Assembly (NCBI RefSeq): GCF_025519785.1
Contig: NZ_JAOPKZ010000009.1
Span: 47,532-111,531, forward strand
Direction of reading: 5' to 3'
From: Staphylococcus marylandisciuri
GTDB taxonomy: Bacteria > Bacillota > Bacilli > Staphylococcales > Staphylococcaceae
DNA length: 64,000 nucleotides
Part shown: positions 22,046-30,382 of the stretch, piece after piece
Position numbering within the stretch: position 1 is the stretch's first letter
Layout of the letters: each line of letters opens with the position of its first letter
Translations under genes and position numbers: made by a program
Notes under the pieces: model-generated
Told to the model about the DNA's origin: nothing
Seen by the model: only the letters and a program-made list of their open reading frames with translations
The model's database searches: none

Positions 22046-23073
22046 TAGTCATGCACCTCCTCATATTGAATACCTTTTTCCGCAAAATAACTTTCCACAT
22101 CTGAAGGACGAAACTTAGCATCGTGCTCAAATCTTAACCAGAGGTAACATACTGTCTCTTCTTGTATGGTCGACATTGAAGAAAATAGAATATTAACGTC
22201 TAAGTCGTACGCCTCAGCTAGTTGTGTAATGAATGGTTGTGTAATTTGATGCGCTTCAAGAAATAGCTTGTAATCTGTGTAGTTCTGCGTTTCTCTCGAG
22301 TTAAAAGCTTCTCTTAATGCTTTCGAAGGCTCTGTATTAATCACAGTTGAAACAAAGTCTTTCGCCGTCTCTGTTTGAGGTTGACTAAAGACGTCTTTAA
22401 CTGTACCGAGTTCTACAACTGCCCCATCTTCCATGACAGCAACGCGGTTACATATTTGTTGAATCACACTCATTTCATGCGTAATAAGTAATATTGTAAC
22501 CCCAAATGTTTGATTTACATTCTTCAATAATTTCAATATAGAATCAGTCGTAGCAGGGTCTAAAGCGCTCGTTGCCTCATCACATAATAGAATCTTAGGA
22601 TTCGTAACTAATGCTCGTGCGATAGCCACACGTTGCTTTTGGCCGCCTGACAACTCGTCAGGATATTGGTTTCTCTTATCCTCTAACCCGACGAATTTCA
22701 ACATTTCGCTTACTTTTTCTTCTATTTCTTTTTTTGGTTTCTTACTTAAAATGAGAGGCATAGCCACATTTTTAAAAACATTAGCAGAATTCAGTAAATT
22801 AAAATGTTGAAAGATCATTCCGATATCTTTTTTAACTTTACGTAACTCTTTTTTATTATATGTATCTAGATCATGCGTATTAACAATGACTTGTCCTGAG
22901 GTGGCACGTTCTAATTGGTTTACTAGTCGAAGCAGCGTGCTTTTCCCTGCGCCACTATAGCCTATTACGCCAAAGATATCGCGCTCTTCAATAGTGAAAG
23001 ATACATCCTTTAAAGCGTGGGTAGACTCATTCTTCTTATGAAAAACCTTATTTACCTCTTTGAACTCAATCAA
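22045..23073 (-). CDS. metN: Methionine ABC transporter ATP-binding protein
   Basis: This 342-residue ATPase has Walker A GYSGAGKST (39-47), the ABC signature LSGGQKQR (about 141-148), and Walker B ILLCDEATSALD. About 80 further C-terminal residues correspond to the NIL domain that binds methionine for trans-inhibition. The start is TTG (23071-23073), seven bases after AAGGAGG. It heads the metNIQ operon. Its promoter is visible, with no S-box or T-box leader between promoter and start. Confidence 0.95.
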   Translation of the reverse strand: MIEFKEVNKVFHKKNESTHALKDVSFTIEERDIFGVIGYSGAGKSTLLRLVNQLERATSGQVIVNTHDLDTYNKKELRKVKKDIGMIFQHFNLLNSANVFKNVAMPLILSKKPKKEIEEKVSEMLKFVGLEDKRNQYPDELSGGQKQRVAIARALVTNPKILLCDEATSALDPATTDSILKLLKNVNQTFGVTILLITHEMSVIQQICNRVAVMEDGAVVELGTVKDVFSQPQTETAKDFVSTVINTEPSKALREAFNSRETQNYTDYKLFLEAHQITQPFITQLAEAYDLDVNILFSSMSTIQEETVCYLWLRFEHDAKFRPSDVESYFAEKGIQYEEVHD

Positions 23074-23125
23074 ACCGGCGTCCTCCTTAAATGTAAATCC
23101 TTAGTAATTCGATAAGAATATATTT

Positions 23126-23154
23126 ATTCTATTCAAAATAGCGCACGCCGTCAA
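23126..23154 (-). promoter_or_regulatory. metN promoter
   Basis: On the minus strand TTGACG (23149-23154) and TAGAAT (23126-23131) are separated by exactly 17 bases, a near-consensus sigma-A promoter. It leaves a leader of only about 45 bases, too short for a SAM riboswitch. Confidence 0.7.
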
Positions 23155-23298
23155 TACCAATTACTCATTTTCGAAAATATCATTAATGTATGACTACCCA
23201 CTTAAGAAGGAAGCCTGAAGTTTGTCTAAAGTATATTAATAACCAACTCGTCATGTTCAAAGAGAGAATATCATCAACAAGTGAGTGTTTATAAAAAT

Positions 23299-23461
23299 GG
23301 GAGCGGGACAGAAATCTAATTTGAACAAAAAGATTTCGTAGTCACGCCCCGGCAAGGATGACTAGAATTGAAAAAAGCTTGATACAAGCGCATTTTCAAA
23401 TCAGTCATCTACTGCCAAAATGCTGAAAAAGGTTGAGGCATTACATTATGTCCCAGCCTCC
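23299..23461 (+). repeat. Composite hairpin repeat, one unit
   Basis: One plus-oriented copy: GGGAGCGGGAC hairpin, then the GGCAAGGATGACTAG...TACTGCC long hairpin, then the GAGGTTGAGGCATTACATTATGTCCCAGCCTC module. It lies between the metN promoter region and the end of the biotin operon. The first stem carries a substitution (GTCACGCCCC). Confidence 0.9.
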
Positions 23462-23630
23462 TTTATAAAAATAGGTATGCTCGTAGTCGCTAAGGGGCGT
23501 TACAGCTAGCCTTGCGATAGGGAATAGAGTTCTCCAAATGACTCTCAATCCCCTCCCTACACATACAAGTACTGCTATCATCAAACAAGCGTTTTCAAAA
23601 ATGAATCAATTACTTACATCTTAATCCTCA
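23462..23630. other. Gap after the biotin operon
   Basis: No gene is seen. A modest hairpin (GGGAATAGAGT / ACTCTCAATCCC, about 23520-23552) may terminate the minus-strand bio transcript. Confidence 0.35.
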
Positions 23631-24314
23631 CTAGTAATTCACTTGTTTCGGTATAATTTCTAGGAATTCTATGAAGTCATTGATAGCTATATCATCGTTA
23701 ACGAAAATAATTCGGCCGCCCGCTCTAGAATGATCTTCTTTAACATGATAGAGACGATGATAACCTGTATCCTTAGAAGCAAAATACCCCGTCGTATAAT
23801 GAAGATCATCAGAAACACATAACTCCCCTATAACACCAGGGTAACTCGTTATTATCGTCGCTATCGCTAAAGCATCTTGAACACGATCATTTAATAATCT
23901 ACGTTCTTGTAAAGATTTAAAGCAAAAATGAGTAGCTCTAATACCTCGCACTCCTGTTCGATCTAAGCGTTCACCTGTCTCCTTAGAAAGAATCAAAGCG
24001 CCTGTATAACGCGTCTTATCATGGATATATTCAAGTCCACGTTGGAGCGCTTGATCTGTAATCCCATGAGACTGGCTGAGAGCGCTTAAATCAGCAGACT
24101 CCTCCTCTAGTATTGAGAGTGCGTTGAGGTGTCGTAGAGGTTGAGTGATTTTTTGTACTTTTATATTAAGCGCATCACTATCTCCATTTTGATGGGTGAA
24201 CCCTTTATGAAAAAACTTACTTATTGTCTGGTCAATTTGATGTGCTTCACAAATCGTTTCGGCGCCACTCAGATGTTCGCCTTGTTGACTCGATCTCATT
24301 TTCACACTATACAC
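23631..24314 (-). CDS. bioW: 6-carboxyhexanoate-CoA ligase (pimeloyl-CoA synthetase)
   Basis: BioW activates pimelate to pimeloyl-CoA, the acyl donor for BioF. The protein begins MYSVKMRSSQQGEHLSGAE, the characteristic BioW opening, and contains RLDRTGVRGIRATH and SRAGGRIIFV. The start was set at GTG 24312-24314, seven bases after GAAGGTGGG. The upstream GTG at 24332 has no ribosome site. This start overlaps the bioF stop by 8 bp (GTGTATAG). About 227 residues is normal. It is the last gene of the operon. Confidence 0.92.
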   Translation of the reverse strand: MYSVKMRSSQQGEHLSGAETICEAHQIDQTISKFFHKGFTHQNGDSDALNIKVQKITQPLRHLNALSILEEESADLSALSQSHGITDQALQRGLEYIHDKTRYTGALILSKETGERLDRTGVRGIRATHFCFKSLQERRLLNDRVQDALAIATIITSYPGVIGELCVSDDLHYTTGYFASKDTGYHRLYHVKEDHSRAGGRIIFVNDDIAINDFIEFLEIIPKQVNY

Positions 24315-25428
24315 GCTCGGTCCCACCTTCACTTATCAAATTTAAATATTTAAAAATTACTTCTAAATCTTCAGCGCTATGATAATAATTGAGCGACAGC
24401 CGTAAAGTTGGTTTCTGCACTGTCGGGTATCTGAAATAACTCACCCAAATACCCGCTTCTAATAACTTTTCATAAGTACTTTCGGCCTTAATTTGACTTT
24501 CATATTCAATGAATTTAATAGGACTAAGAGCGTCATTCTTTCTACCCGTATGCGCTTCAAGTAAATGATTAAAATACTGACTCAAATATTTCACGTGCGC
24601 TCGGTTATCGTCAGCTTTCTGGACTAAATCAAGATTCAGCAAAATATGCGTTAATTGACTATTAGGCATACTGCTTGAATAGATCACTGGTCTTCCTAAG
24701 TTCAGTATGAGCTGCTTAACAGTATTATTACAGAGAATAACCCCGCCGTATGCACCTATCCCTTTGGATAGACTCGCAGTTAGCATATCAATATCTCGGT
24801 AATCCTCAATTAAGCCAAGGCCTAGCCCGTGCGAGTCATCTATCATAATGAGGGTCTGAGGATACTTCTGCTTTAACTTTCGTAACCGCTCAACATCCAC
24901 CATATCACCAGTAGTTGAAAATACCGTATCCGTACAAATTAGTTTTGTAGAATTGGGGTGTTGCTGTAGTTTGGCCTCCAACATGTCGTAATCCAAATGC
25001 GAATATATTTCCTTGGAAATATCACTCAACCGTAATCCGTCGATGATACTCGCATGATTATCTTCATCAGAGAACGCCACTACACTTTCCCCTTTAAATA
25101 TGTTAAATAACGCTAAATTCGCATCATAACCACTATTCGTCACGAGCGCCGCTTCAAAGCCAAACATTTCACTCATTCGTCTTTCTATTGTGGTATAAAG
25201 TATCGAATTTCCACTAACGAGACGAGAACTCGCTAAATCCATATGATTCTGAGGGTGAACAGGTAGATATTCCTGTTCTTGTGCTAAGCCGAGATAATCA
25301 TTTGATGTGAAGTTGATGTAGCGGCCACGTGTGCTCGTAATGAATTTGCCTTCGATTGAATGAATATCAGTTAAAGTGCGTAAGTGCCCCGCTTCTCTAA
25401 TTTTTTCCAGCTTTTTATTAAAGTCCAT
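24307..25428 (-). CDS. bioF: 8-amino-7-oxononanoate synthase
   Basis: This PLP enzyme condenses pimeloyl-CoA and L-alanine to KAPA. The alpha-oxoamine synthase fold is shown by NSGYDANLALF, the MIDDSHGLGLG segment and the Schiff-base lysine in TASLSKGIGAYGG. The length is 373 residues. It starts only 50 bp after bioA, the position where other staphylococci carry bioB between bioA and bioF. Confidence 0.94.
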   Translation of the reverse strand: MDFNKKLEKIREAGHLRTLTDIHSIEGKFITSTRGRYINFTSNDYLGLAQEQEYLPVHPQNHMDLASSRLVSGNSILYTTIERRMSEMFGFEAALVTNSGYDANLALFNIFKGESVVAFSDEDNHASIIDGLRLSDISKEIYSHLDYDMLEAKLQQHPNSTKLICTDTVFSTTGDMVDVERLRKLKQKYPQTLIMIDDSHGLGLGLIEDYRDIDMLTASLSKGIGAYGGVILCNNTVKQLILNLGRPVIYSSSMPNSQLTHILLNLDLVQKADDNRAHVKYLSQYFNHLLEAHTGRKNDALSPIKFIEYESQIKAESTYEKLLEAGIWVSYFRYPTVQKPTLRLSLNYYHSAEDLEVIFKYLNLISEGGTERV

Positions 25429-25478
25429 GTTGTCACACCCAATTTACGAAATATTACTATCCTTTTTTCGCGCTCAAA

Positions 25479-26843
25479 TTAAGCTTTACCTAACACCTCA
25501 AAGAGGACTTCAGTAAATATGTTAGTCATCTTCTTCACTTCTTTATTACTCATACTCAGCACTGGAACGAAAGTAATTATATTCTCTAAATTTCTAATCA
25601 TTAGACCTCGTTCTTTACACATCATAATCAGTCGTTCTACAGTCGGAATATCTAATGGTTGTTTCGTTTCTTTATCTTCTACGAGTTCTACTGCATACAT
25701 TAAACCTCGGCCTCTAACATTTCCTACATTAGGGTGGCTATTGAGGCTTTCTAAACTTCGCTTTAACGTTTTGGACGTTTTGTTGATATGTTTTAACAAC
25801 TTATGTTTGTTAAATAAATGCAAATTCTCTAAAGCTACGGCACAGACGAGCTGATTTCCTGTATAGGTGTGGCCATGGAAAAACGTCTTCTTCGCGTGTG
25901 AATCACTTAAGAAAGCATCATATATCTTCTGAGAAGTCAACGTGGCAGCTAAAGGTAAGTAACCTCCCGTTATAGCCTTTCCAAGACACATGATGTCAGG
26001 CTCAACATCTTCGTGATAACAAGCAAACATCTGACCCGTTCTTCCGAATCCAACTGCAACTTCATCTACAATTAGTAAGATATTATGCTTTCGACATAAC
26101 TGCTCTACGCCTTTCAAGAATCCCTGTGGATGTACGAAAAGACCAGTTGCCCCTTGGATTAGCGGCTCCATTACAACACCGACAATCTCTTCAGAGCGCT
26201 CCCTAAGAATGGTATCAATATGTGTTAATATCGATTCGACCATCTCTTCTTCCGTTTCATAGTCACTATGATAGAAAGAAGGGCAGTCCACCTGAATATT
26301 CTCAAATATGAGGTCATTGAAAATTTTATGAAATGCGTCGATTCCTCCCACACTTACTGAACCTATCGTATCGCCATGGTAACCATTATGTAAGGTAATA
26401 AATTTATTTTTATTCTTATACTTCACTGGATCTAAATTTTTCCAGTATTGATAAGCCATTTTGATCGCAATTTCAACCGCTGCACTGCCAGTATCTGAAT
26501 AAAAGACCTTCTGCAATCGAGTCGGTGTGAGCTTCACAAGCTGCTCAGCGAGTTGTATCGACGGAATATTGGAAGAGCCGAGCAAAGTGGAATGCGCAAT
26601 ATTTTTCAGTTGTTTATGTATCGCTTTATTTAATTTCTTATTATTATGGCCGTGAACGTTAACCCATAAAGAAGCGTAACCATCTAGATATTTGTTACCT
26701 TTCGTATCATACAGGTAACTCCCACTCCCCTTCTGTATAATGATAGGGTCATGTTGCGCATACACACCCATTTGTGTAAAGGGATGCCACACGTACTCTA
26801 AATTTTTATCTACCAATTCATTGTGTTTATTCAACTTCATCAA
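25479..26843 (-). CDS. bioA: Adenosylmethionine-8-amino-7-oxononanoate aminotransferase
   Basis: BioA transaminates KAPA to DAPA with SAM as amino donor. Class-III aminotransferase landmarks are YVWHPFTQMG near the N-terminus, NGYHGDTIGSVSVGG, DEVAVGFGRTG, and the PLP lysine in CLGKAITGGYLPL. The length is 454 residues. It overlaps bioD by 17 bp. Upstream of KAPA transamination everything needed is present; the sulfur-insertion enzyme BioB is not in this operon. Confidence 0.95.
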   Translation of the reverse strand: MMKLNKHNELVDKNLEYVWHPFTQMGVYAQHDPIIIQKGSGSYLYDTKGNKYLDGYASLWVNVHGHNNKKLNKAIHKQLKNIAHSTLLGSSNIPSIQLAEQLVKLTPTRLQKVFYSDTGSAAVEIAIKMAYQYWKNLDPVKYKNKNKFITLHNGYHGDTIGSVSVGGIDAFHKIFNDLIFENIQVDCPSFYHSDYETEEEMVESILTHIDTILRERSEEIVGVVMEPLIQGATGLFVHPQGFLKGVEQLCRKHNILLIVDEVAVGFGRTGQMFACYHEDVEPDIMCLGKAITGGYLPLAATLTSQKIYDAFLSDSHAKKTFFHGHTYTGNQLVCAVALENLHLFNKHKLLKHINKTSKTLKRSLESLNSHPNVGNVRGRGLMYAVELVEDKETKQPLDIPTVERLIMMCKERGLMIRNLENIITFVPVLSMSNKEVKKMTNIFTEVLFEVLGKA

Positions 26844-27510
26844 CGACGTCCTCCTCCAATAACTTTAGTAACTGCACGTCAAAGTCTGTGTATTGTCCAT
26901 TATGAGGAAAGGTTAGTACCTGCTTATGTAATAGCTTTTCAATAGTCTGTTTATTATCTTCTTCTACATCCGTACCTGTATAGTCATTCATTATTAAGAT
27001 ATTGTGTGTTAACTCATTGAAGTTCAAATATTGCTGATGCACAACGGTGTCTCCAATCGCTCCTAATTTCGAAGGCACTACACTGATGATATGTTCGGGA
27101 TTGAGATCGCTTATTAAGTCCGTAGTCATATAGAAGTTATCACTACCCTCGTAAATGGGAACAGCTATACCACCAGCTCCCTCAATGAGCACAATCTCAT
27201 ATTTTTTAGTTAGCGTATTCAATTTTTCTATGATTAATTCTCTTTTGAATATCTGCTCCGGTTGTCTTTTAAAAGCTAAATGCGGAGACACGGGATCTTT
27301 AAATTTATATAAAGCGGTTTCCTCATAACTGAGCCCACAATCCCTTTTATAGGTTTCTAAATCGGGATACGTTCCATCTGGCATTTCTTCAGTTTGTAAC
27401 GGTTTAAAAATTGTAACTGAATAACCGTGATTTTTAAAAAAGTGATATAAATTTTGAGTAATGTACGTCTTTCCAATATCCGTATTTGTACTCGTTATAA
27501 AAATTTTCAT
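26827..27510 (-). CDS. bioD: Dethiobiotin synthetase
   Basis: BioD closes the ureido ring of DAPA using CO2 and ATP. The P-loop is ITSTNTDIGKTYITQ at the N-terminus, and the catalytic VLIEGAGGIAVPI is in the middle. I chose the ATG at 27510 (MKIFITSTNT), five bases after GGGTGG; an upstream ATG at 27528 adds six residues. About 227 residues is normal. It is the first gene of the operon, directly behind the BirA box. Confidence 0.94.
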   Translation of the reverse strand: MKIFITSTNTDIGKTYITQNLYHFFKNHGYSVTIFKPLQTEEMPDGTYPDLETYKRDCGLSYEETALYKFKDPVSPHLAFKRQPEQIFKRELIIEKLNTLTKKYEIVLIEGAGGIAVPIYEGSDNFYMTTDLISDLNPEHIISVVPSKLGAIGDTVVHQQYLNFNELTHNILIMNDYTGTDVEEDNKQTIEKLLHKQVLTFPHNGQYTDFDVQLLKLLEEDVVDEVE

Positions 27511-27553
27511 TCTATCCACCCGTTGCATTCCGAATTATATTCTATATTTATAG

Positions 27554-27597
27554 CTTAAATAATAAATGTTTGAATGTAAACCTATTTATTATTTAAG
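27554..27597. repeat. 14-bp perfect inverted repeat overlapping the biotin box
   Basis: CTTAAATAATAAAT (27554-27567) is exactly complementary to ATTTATTATTTAAG (27584-27597) with a 16-base loop. One arm is the spacer of the BirA box. In RNA it would form a hairpin at the start of the bio leader. Confidence 0.75.
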
Positions 27598-27604
27598 TTT
27601 ACAT
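27574..27604 (-). promoter_or_regulatory. BirA operator (biotin box) of the bio operon
   Basis: ATGTAAACCT and AAGTTTACAT form an inverted repeat with an 11-base AT spacer, the known form of the staphylococcal BirA box. It lies about 65 bp before the bioD ATG, where holo-BirA would block transcription when biotin is plentiful. A possible -35 TTTACT lies just upstream on the minus strand. Confidence 0.85.
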
Positions 27605-27689
27605 ATACAGTAAAAAAATACAGCGCTAACCGCTTCTGTTTATTTCTCTATCGTCACTTTATAAACTTCTCTCAAACAAACAGTTAACC

Positions 27690-27850
27690 ATCCCTTTCCT
27701 ACTCCCATCAATGGTAATACCACCTTCTAGCACAAGAGATATACTTTTGACGAAAACCTTTAAAATCATTAGCTACAATCTGTACTTCTTCCTTATAAAA
27801 ATCACAAACATCTCTTAAAAAATGCGCTTCCTATTAACAAAGTAAATGCA
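27690..27850 (-). other. Possible gene remnant upstream of the bio promoter
   Basis: One minus-strand frame is open for about 35 codons, containing RDVCDFYKEEVQIVANDF. It then meets several stops, while adjacent frames carry further open pieces. It looks like decayed coding DNA of unknown origin; chance is not excluded. Confidence 0.25.
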
Positions 27851-27884
27851 CCCTAGAGGTTGAGACATAAATCCCAGAAAAAAT

Positions 27885-27922
27885 AGCACTCAGATGATTT
27901 AAGTCATTTCATCTGAGTGTTT
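27885..27922 (-). terminator. Terminator downstream of the yitT-like gene
   Basis: ACACTCAGATGA and TCATCTGAGTG arms form a stem followed on the minus strand by CTATTTTTTC. It lies about 260 bp past the gene, beyond the composite repeat. Confidence 0.6.
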
Positions 27923-27928
27923 CTTCTC

Positions 27929-28138
27929 GGGAGCGGGACAGAAATCTAATTTCAATAAAAGATTTCGTAGTCCCGCCCCGGCAAGGATGACTAGAATTGA
28001 AAAAAGCTTGATACAAGCGCATTTTCAAATCAGTCATCTACTGCCAAGATGCTAAAAGAGGTTGAGACATTACATTATGTCCCAGTTTCTCTGTGTTGGG
28101 GCCCCCTGCTCAAATCCTAAACGCTTTTGTCCCGACCT
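27929..28138 (+). repeat. Composite hairpin repeat with one STAR core
   Basis: One unit (GGGAGCGGGAC hairpin plus GGCA...TGCC hairpin), the GAGGTTGAGACATTACATTATGTC module, then TGTGTTGGGGCCCC, a single STAR core. It closes with the CTCAAATCCTAAACGCTTTT tail seen after other STAR blocks. Confidence 0.9.
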
Positions 28139-28182
28139 TTAAGGTGCAACGCTAATAGTATTTTATTTCTAAGCTACTACGC

Positions 28183-29031
28183 TTATGATAATTTCATAAA
28201 GCCATTACCTAAGACATCTCGCACATCGTGGATGACAAGAAATGCCTTCTCATCATGTGCATTAACAATCTTCTTAATACGAGCAAGCTGATTTTGAGGT
28301 ACTACAACATAAAGCACATTCGTTTGTCGGCGTTCATAACCTCCCACGCCATTTAATAGAGTGGACCCACGACCTGTTTGGTCATGAATACGATCACTAA
28401 TTTCTTCATTTCGTTCAGAAATAATAGTGATTGCTTTTTTAGGATTGAACCCTTCAATGACAAACGCCATACATTTCTCCACTATAAATAACATCACAAT
28501 AGTGAAGAGCACATCTTGAATATTAATGGTTATTAAGAAAGAGAGGACAATCAGCGTATCTAACACAAACAACGCTTGCGCCGTCTTCACTTCCGTATAT
28601 TTGTCAATGATCTTCGCAATGACTGACGTTCCACCTAAGGTACTGCGCGCTGAAATTACGAATCCTGTACCGATACCAATAAACACACCGCCGAAGATCG
28701 TGTTGATGAAATCAGATTGTAGATGTAAATTAAATGACTCTGTTAAAGCCAGCCACACAGAACTCGCAATCACGGTAACGAGCGTATAAATGGCGGTCGT
28801 CTTACTTAAGAATTTCCATCCTACTATAATTAAAATGATATTGATGATGAATGAAGTCAGTGCTGGAGACAAGCCGAGCGTATACTTCAAGTTTAGGGAA
28901 ATACCCACTGTGCCACCTTCACCTAGATTAGAGGCGATAATAAAAGTATTAACCCCGATAGCAATGAGAAATGTACCTAATAGGCAGAAAATAATATTTT
29001 TTGAGTGAATTTGAATCGCTTTTTTACTCAT
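28183..29031 (-). CDS. YitT-family (DUF161/DUF2179) membrane protein
   Basis: About 282 residues with five to six membrane segments in the first 200 (LLGTFLIAIGVNTFIIASNL, GVFIGIGTGFVISAR). A cytoplasmic DUF2179 domain follows (ITIISERNEEISDRIHDQTGRGSTLLNG). The start is the ATG at 29031 with GGAGG ahead; a 21-residue upstream extension has no ribosome site. YitT proteins are widespread putative transporters whose substrate is not established. It is a single-gene unit. Confidence 0.88.
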   Translation of the reverse strand: MSKKAIQIHSKNIIFCLLGTFLIAIGVNTFIIASNLGEGGTVGISLNLKYTLGLSPALTSFIINIILIIVGWKFLSKTTAIYTLVTVIASSVWLALTESFNLHLQSDFINTIFGGVFIGIGTGFVISARSTLGGTSVIAKIIDKYTEVKTAQALFVLDTLIVLSFLITINIQDVLFTIVMLFIVEKCMAFVIEGFNPKKAITIISERNEEISDRIHDQTGRGSTLLNGVGGYERRQTNVLYVVVPQNQLARIKKIVNAHDEKAFLVIHDVRDVLGNGFMKLS

Positions 29032-29120
29032 ATTGAATTGTCCTCCCTTCCTGCTATAAAACCAAGCTCCTTTAGTAGAATTTTTACATGACAATTTATC
29101 TATAAACTATTCAAAACAAA

Positions 29121-29151
29121 AAGAACTCTTTAATCATTTTAAAAAGTTCTT
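29121..29151 (-). terminator. Terminator upstream of the yitT-like gene
   Basis: AAGAACTTTTTAA and TTAAAGAGTTCTT pair with one mismatch and are followed on the minus strand by TTTGTTTTG. It lies 90 bp before the yitT-like start, so it ends an upstream transcript or acts as an attenuator. Confidence 0.6.
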
Positions 29152-29194
29152 ATACTTTTATTAAAATCATAATTGTCACAGGCAATTATCAATC

Positions 29195-29368
29195 TTAATA
29201 GATATTCTTCACTTTTACAACATAAGCCGGTTGATATTTAATATAAGGAGTACGTAATAAGAGGTGAGCCATTCAATCACAGCGTTGTTCTTTAAACTTA
29301 AGTTTCAATTCAGCTCTTTCTAAATGAGATAGAGAAGAAATAATGATAACCACATGAACCACTTCGAG
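29195..29368 (-). pseudogene. Remnant of an unrecognised gene
   Basis: One minus-strand frame reads about 30 residues (VVHVVIIISSLSHLERAELK), one TGA, then 25 residues starting MAHLLLRTPYIKYQPAYVVK. It ends at a TAA 44 bp before a terminator. The composition is protein-like but I do not recognise the family. It could be a nonsense-interrupted C-terminus. Confidence 0.3.
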
Positions 29369-29653
29369 TTACAATTCCTTCTAAGTGCTCACACAATATT
29401 TCTCTTGTCTTTAATACATCTTATAAATAAATTTAGGAGTGGCTTTAATCACCTTATACCCTTAAAGGTTATATTCTATTACGTCTTTACGCTATTAAGA
29501 TTGCGTCATTTCAGAACATTTAAGCCCCCCTTCCCACTTAGTGTCTCACCTTATTTCCTCGGCAAAACGAAGCATTCTTGACTCTCACATTCAAAACTTT
29601 TACATTTAGAGTAGAACTACATACAGACACTAGGGGTGTTTACGAACTGAGAT

Positions 29654-30343
29654 GGGAGCGGGACAGAAATCTAATTTCAATAAAAGATTTCGTAGTCCCG
29701 CCCCGGCAAGGATGACTAGAATTGAAAAAAGCTTGATACAAGCGCATTTTCAAATCAGTCATCTACTGCCAAGATGTTGAAAGAGGGAGCGGGACAGAAA
29801 TCTAATTTGAATAAAAAAGATTTCGTAGTCCCGCCCCGGCAAGGATGACTAGAATTGAAAAAAGCTTGATGCAAGCGCATTTTCAAATCAGTCATCTACT
29901 GCCAATATGCTGAAAGAGGGAGTGGGACAGAAATCTAATTTGAATAAAAAAGATTTCGTAGTCCCGCCCCGGCAAGGATGACTAGAATTGAAAAAAGCTT
30001 GATACAAGCGCGTTTTCAAATCAGTCATCTACTGCCAAGATGCTGAAAGAGGCTAAGACATTACATTATGTCCCAGCCTCTTTCTCTCTAGTCAAAGACC
30101 TTTATGTCTCAGCCTCCGACTTCGCTTTTATAGGGCCGCCCCCACTCGCTGTGCTTGTTGAAACTGGTTTACCAGTTTCTCTCTGTTGGGGCCCACCCCA
30201 ACTCGCATTGCTGGCGGAAACTGATGAACCAGTTTCTTTGTGTTGGGGCCCCACCCCAACTCGCTGTGCTTGTTGAAACTGGTTTACCAGTTTCTCTCTG
30301 TTGGGGCCCCGGCTCAAATCCTAATCGCTTTTGTCTCGACCTC
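29654..30343 (+). repeat. Composite repeat: three tandem units plus three STAR cores
   Basis: Units start at 29654, 29785 and 29918 (periods 131 and 133 bp), each with both hairpins. The GAGGCTAAGACATTACATTATG module and the TCTCTAGTCAAAGACCTTTA module follow. Then come three STAR cores (about 30182, 30239, 30297; spacing 57-58 bp) separated by AACTGGTTTACCAGTTTCT. It occupies the gap between divergent genes, so it cannot be only a terminator. Confidence 0.92.
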
Positions 30344-30382
30344 GTTTTATATATAAAAGAGCCGTACTAGAGGAGGTTACGA

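Noticed and set aside
23074..23300. SAM riboswitch (S-box) or T-box upstream of metN
   Set aside because: A good promoter lies only about 50 bp before the start and none of the conserved S-box or T-box sequences is present.
30040..30370. Open frames across the STAR block on both strands (for example repeats of a VGAHPNS-like peptide)
   Set aside because: They arise from translating the 57-58 bp STAR repeats; no ribosome site, and the same peptides appear in every STAR block.
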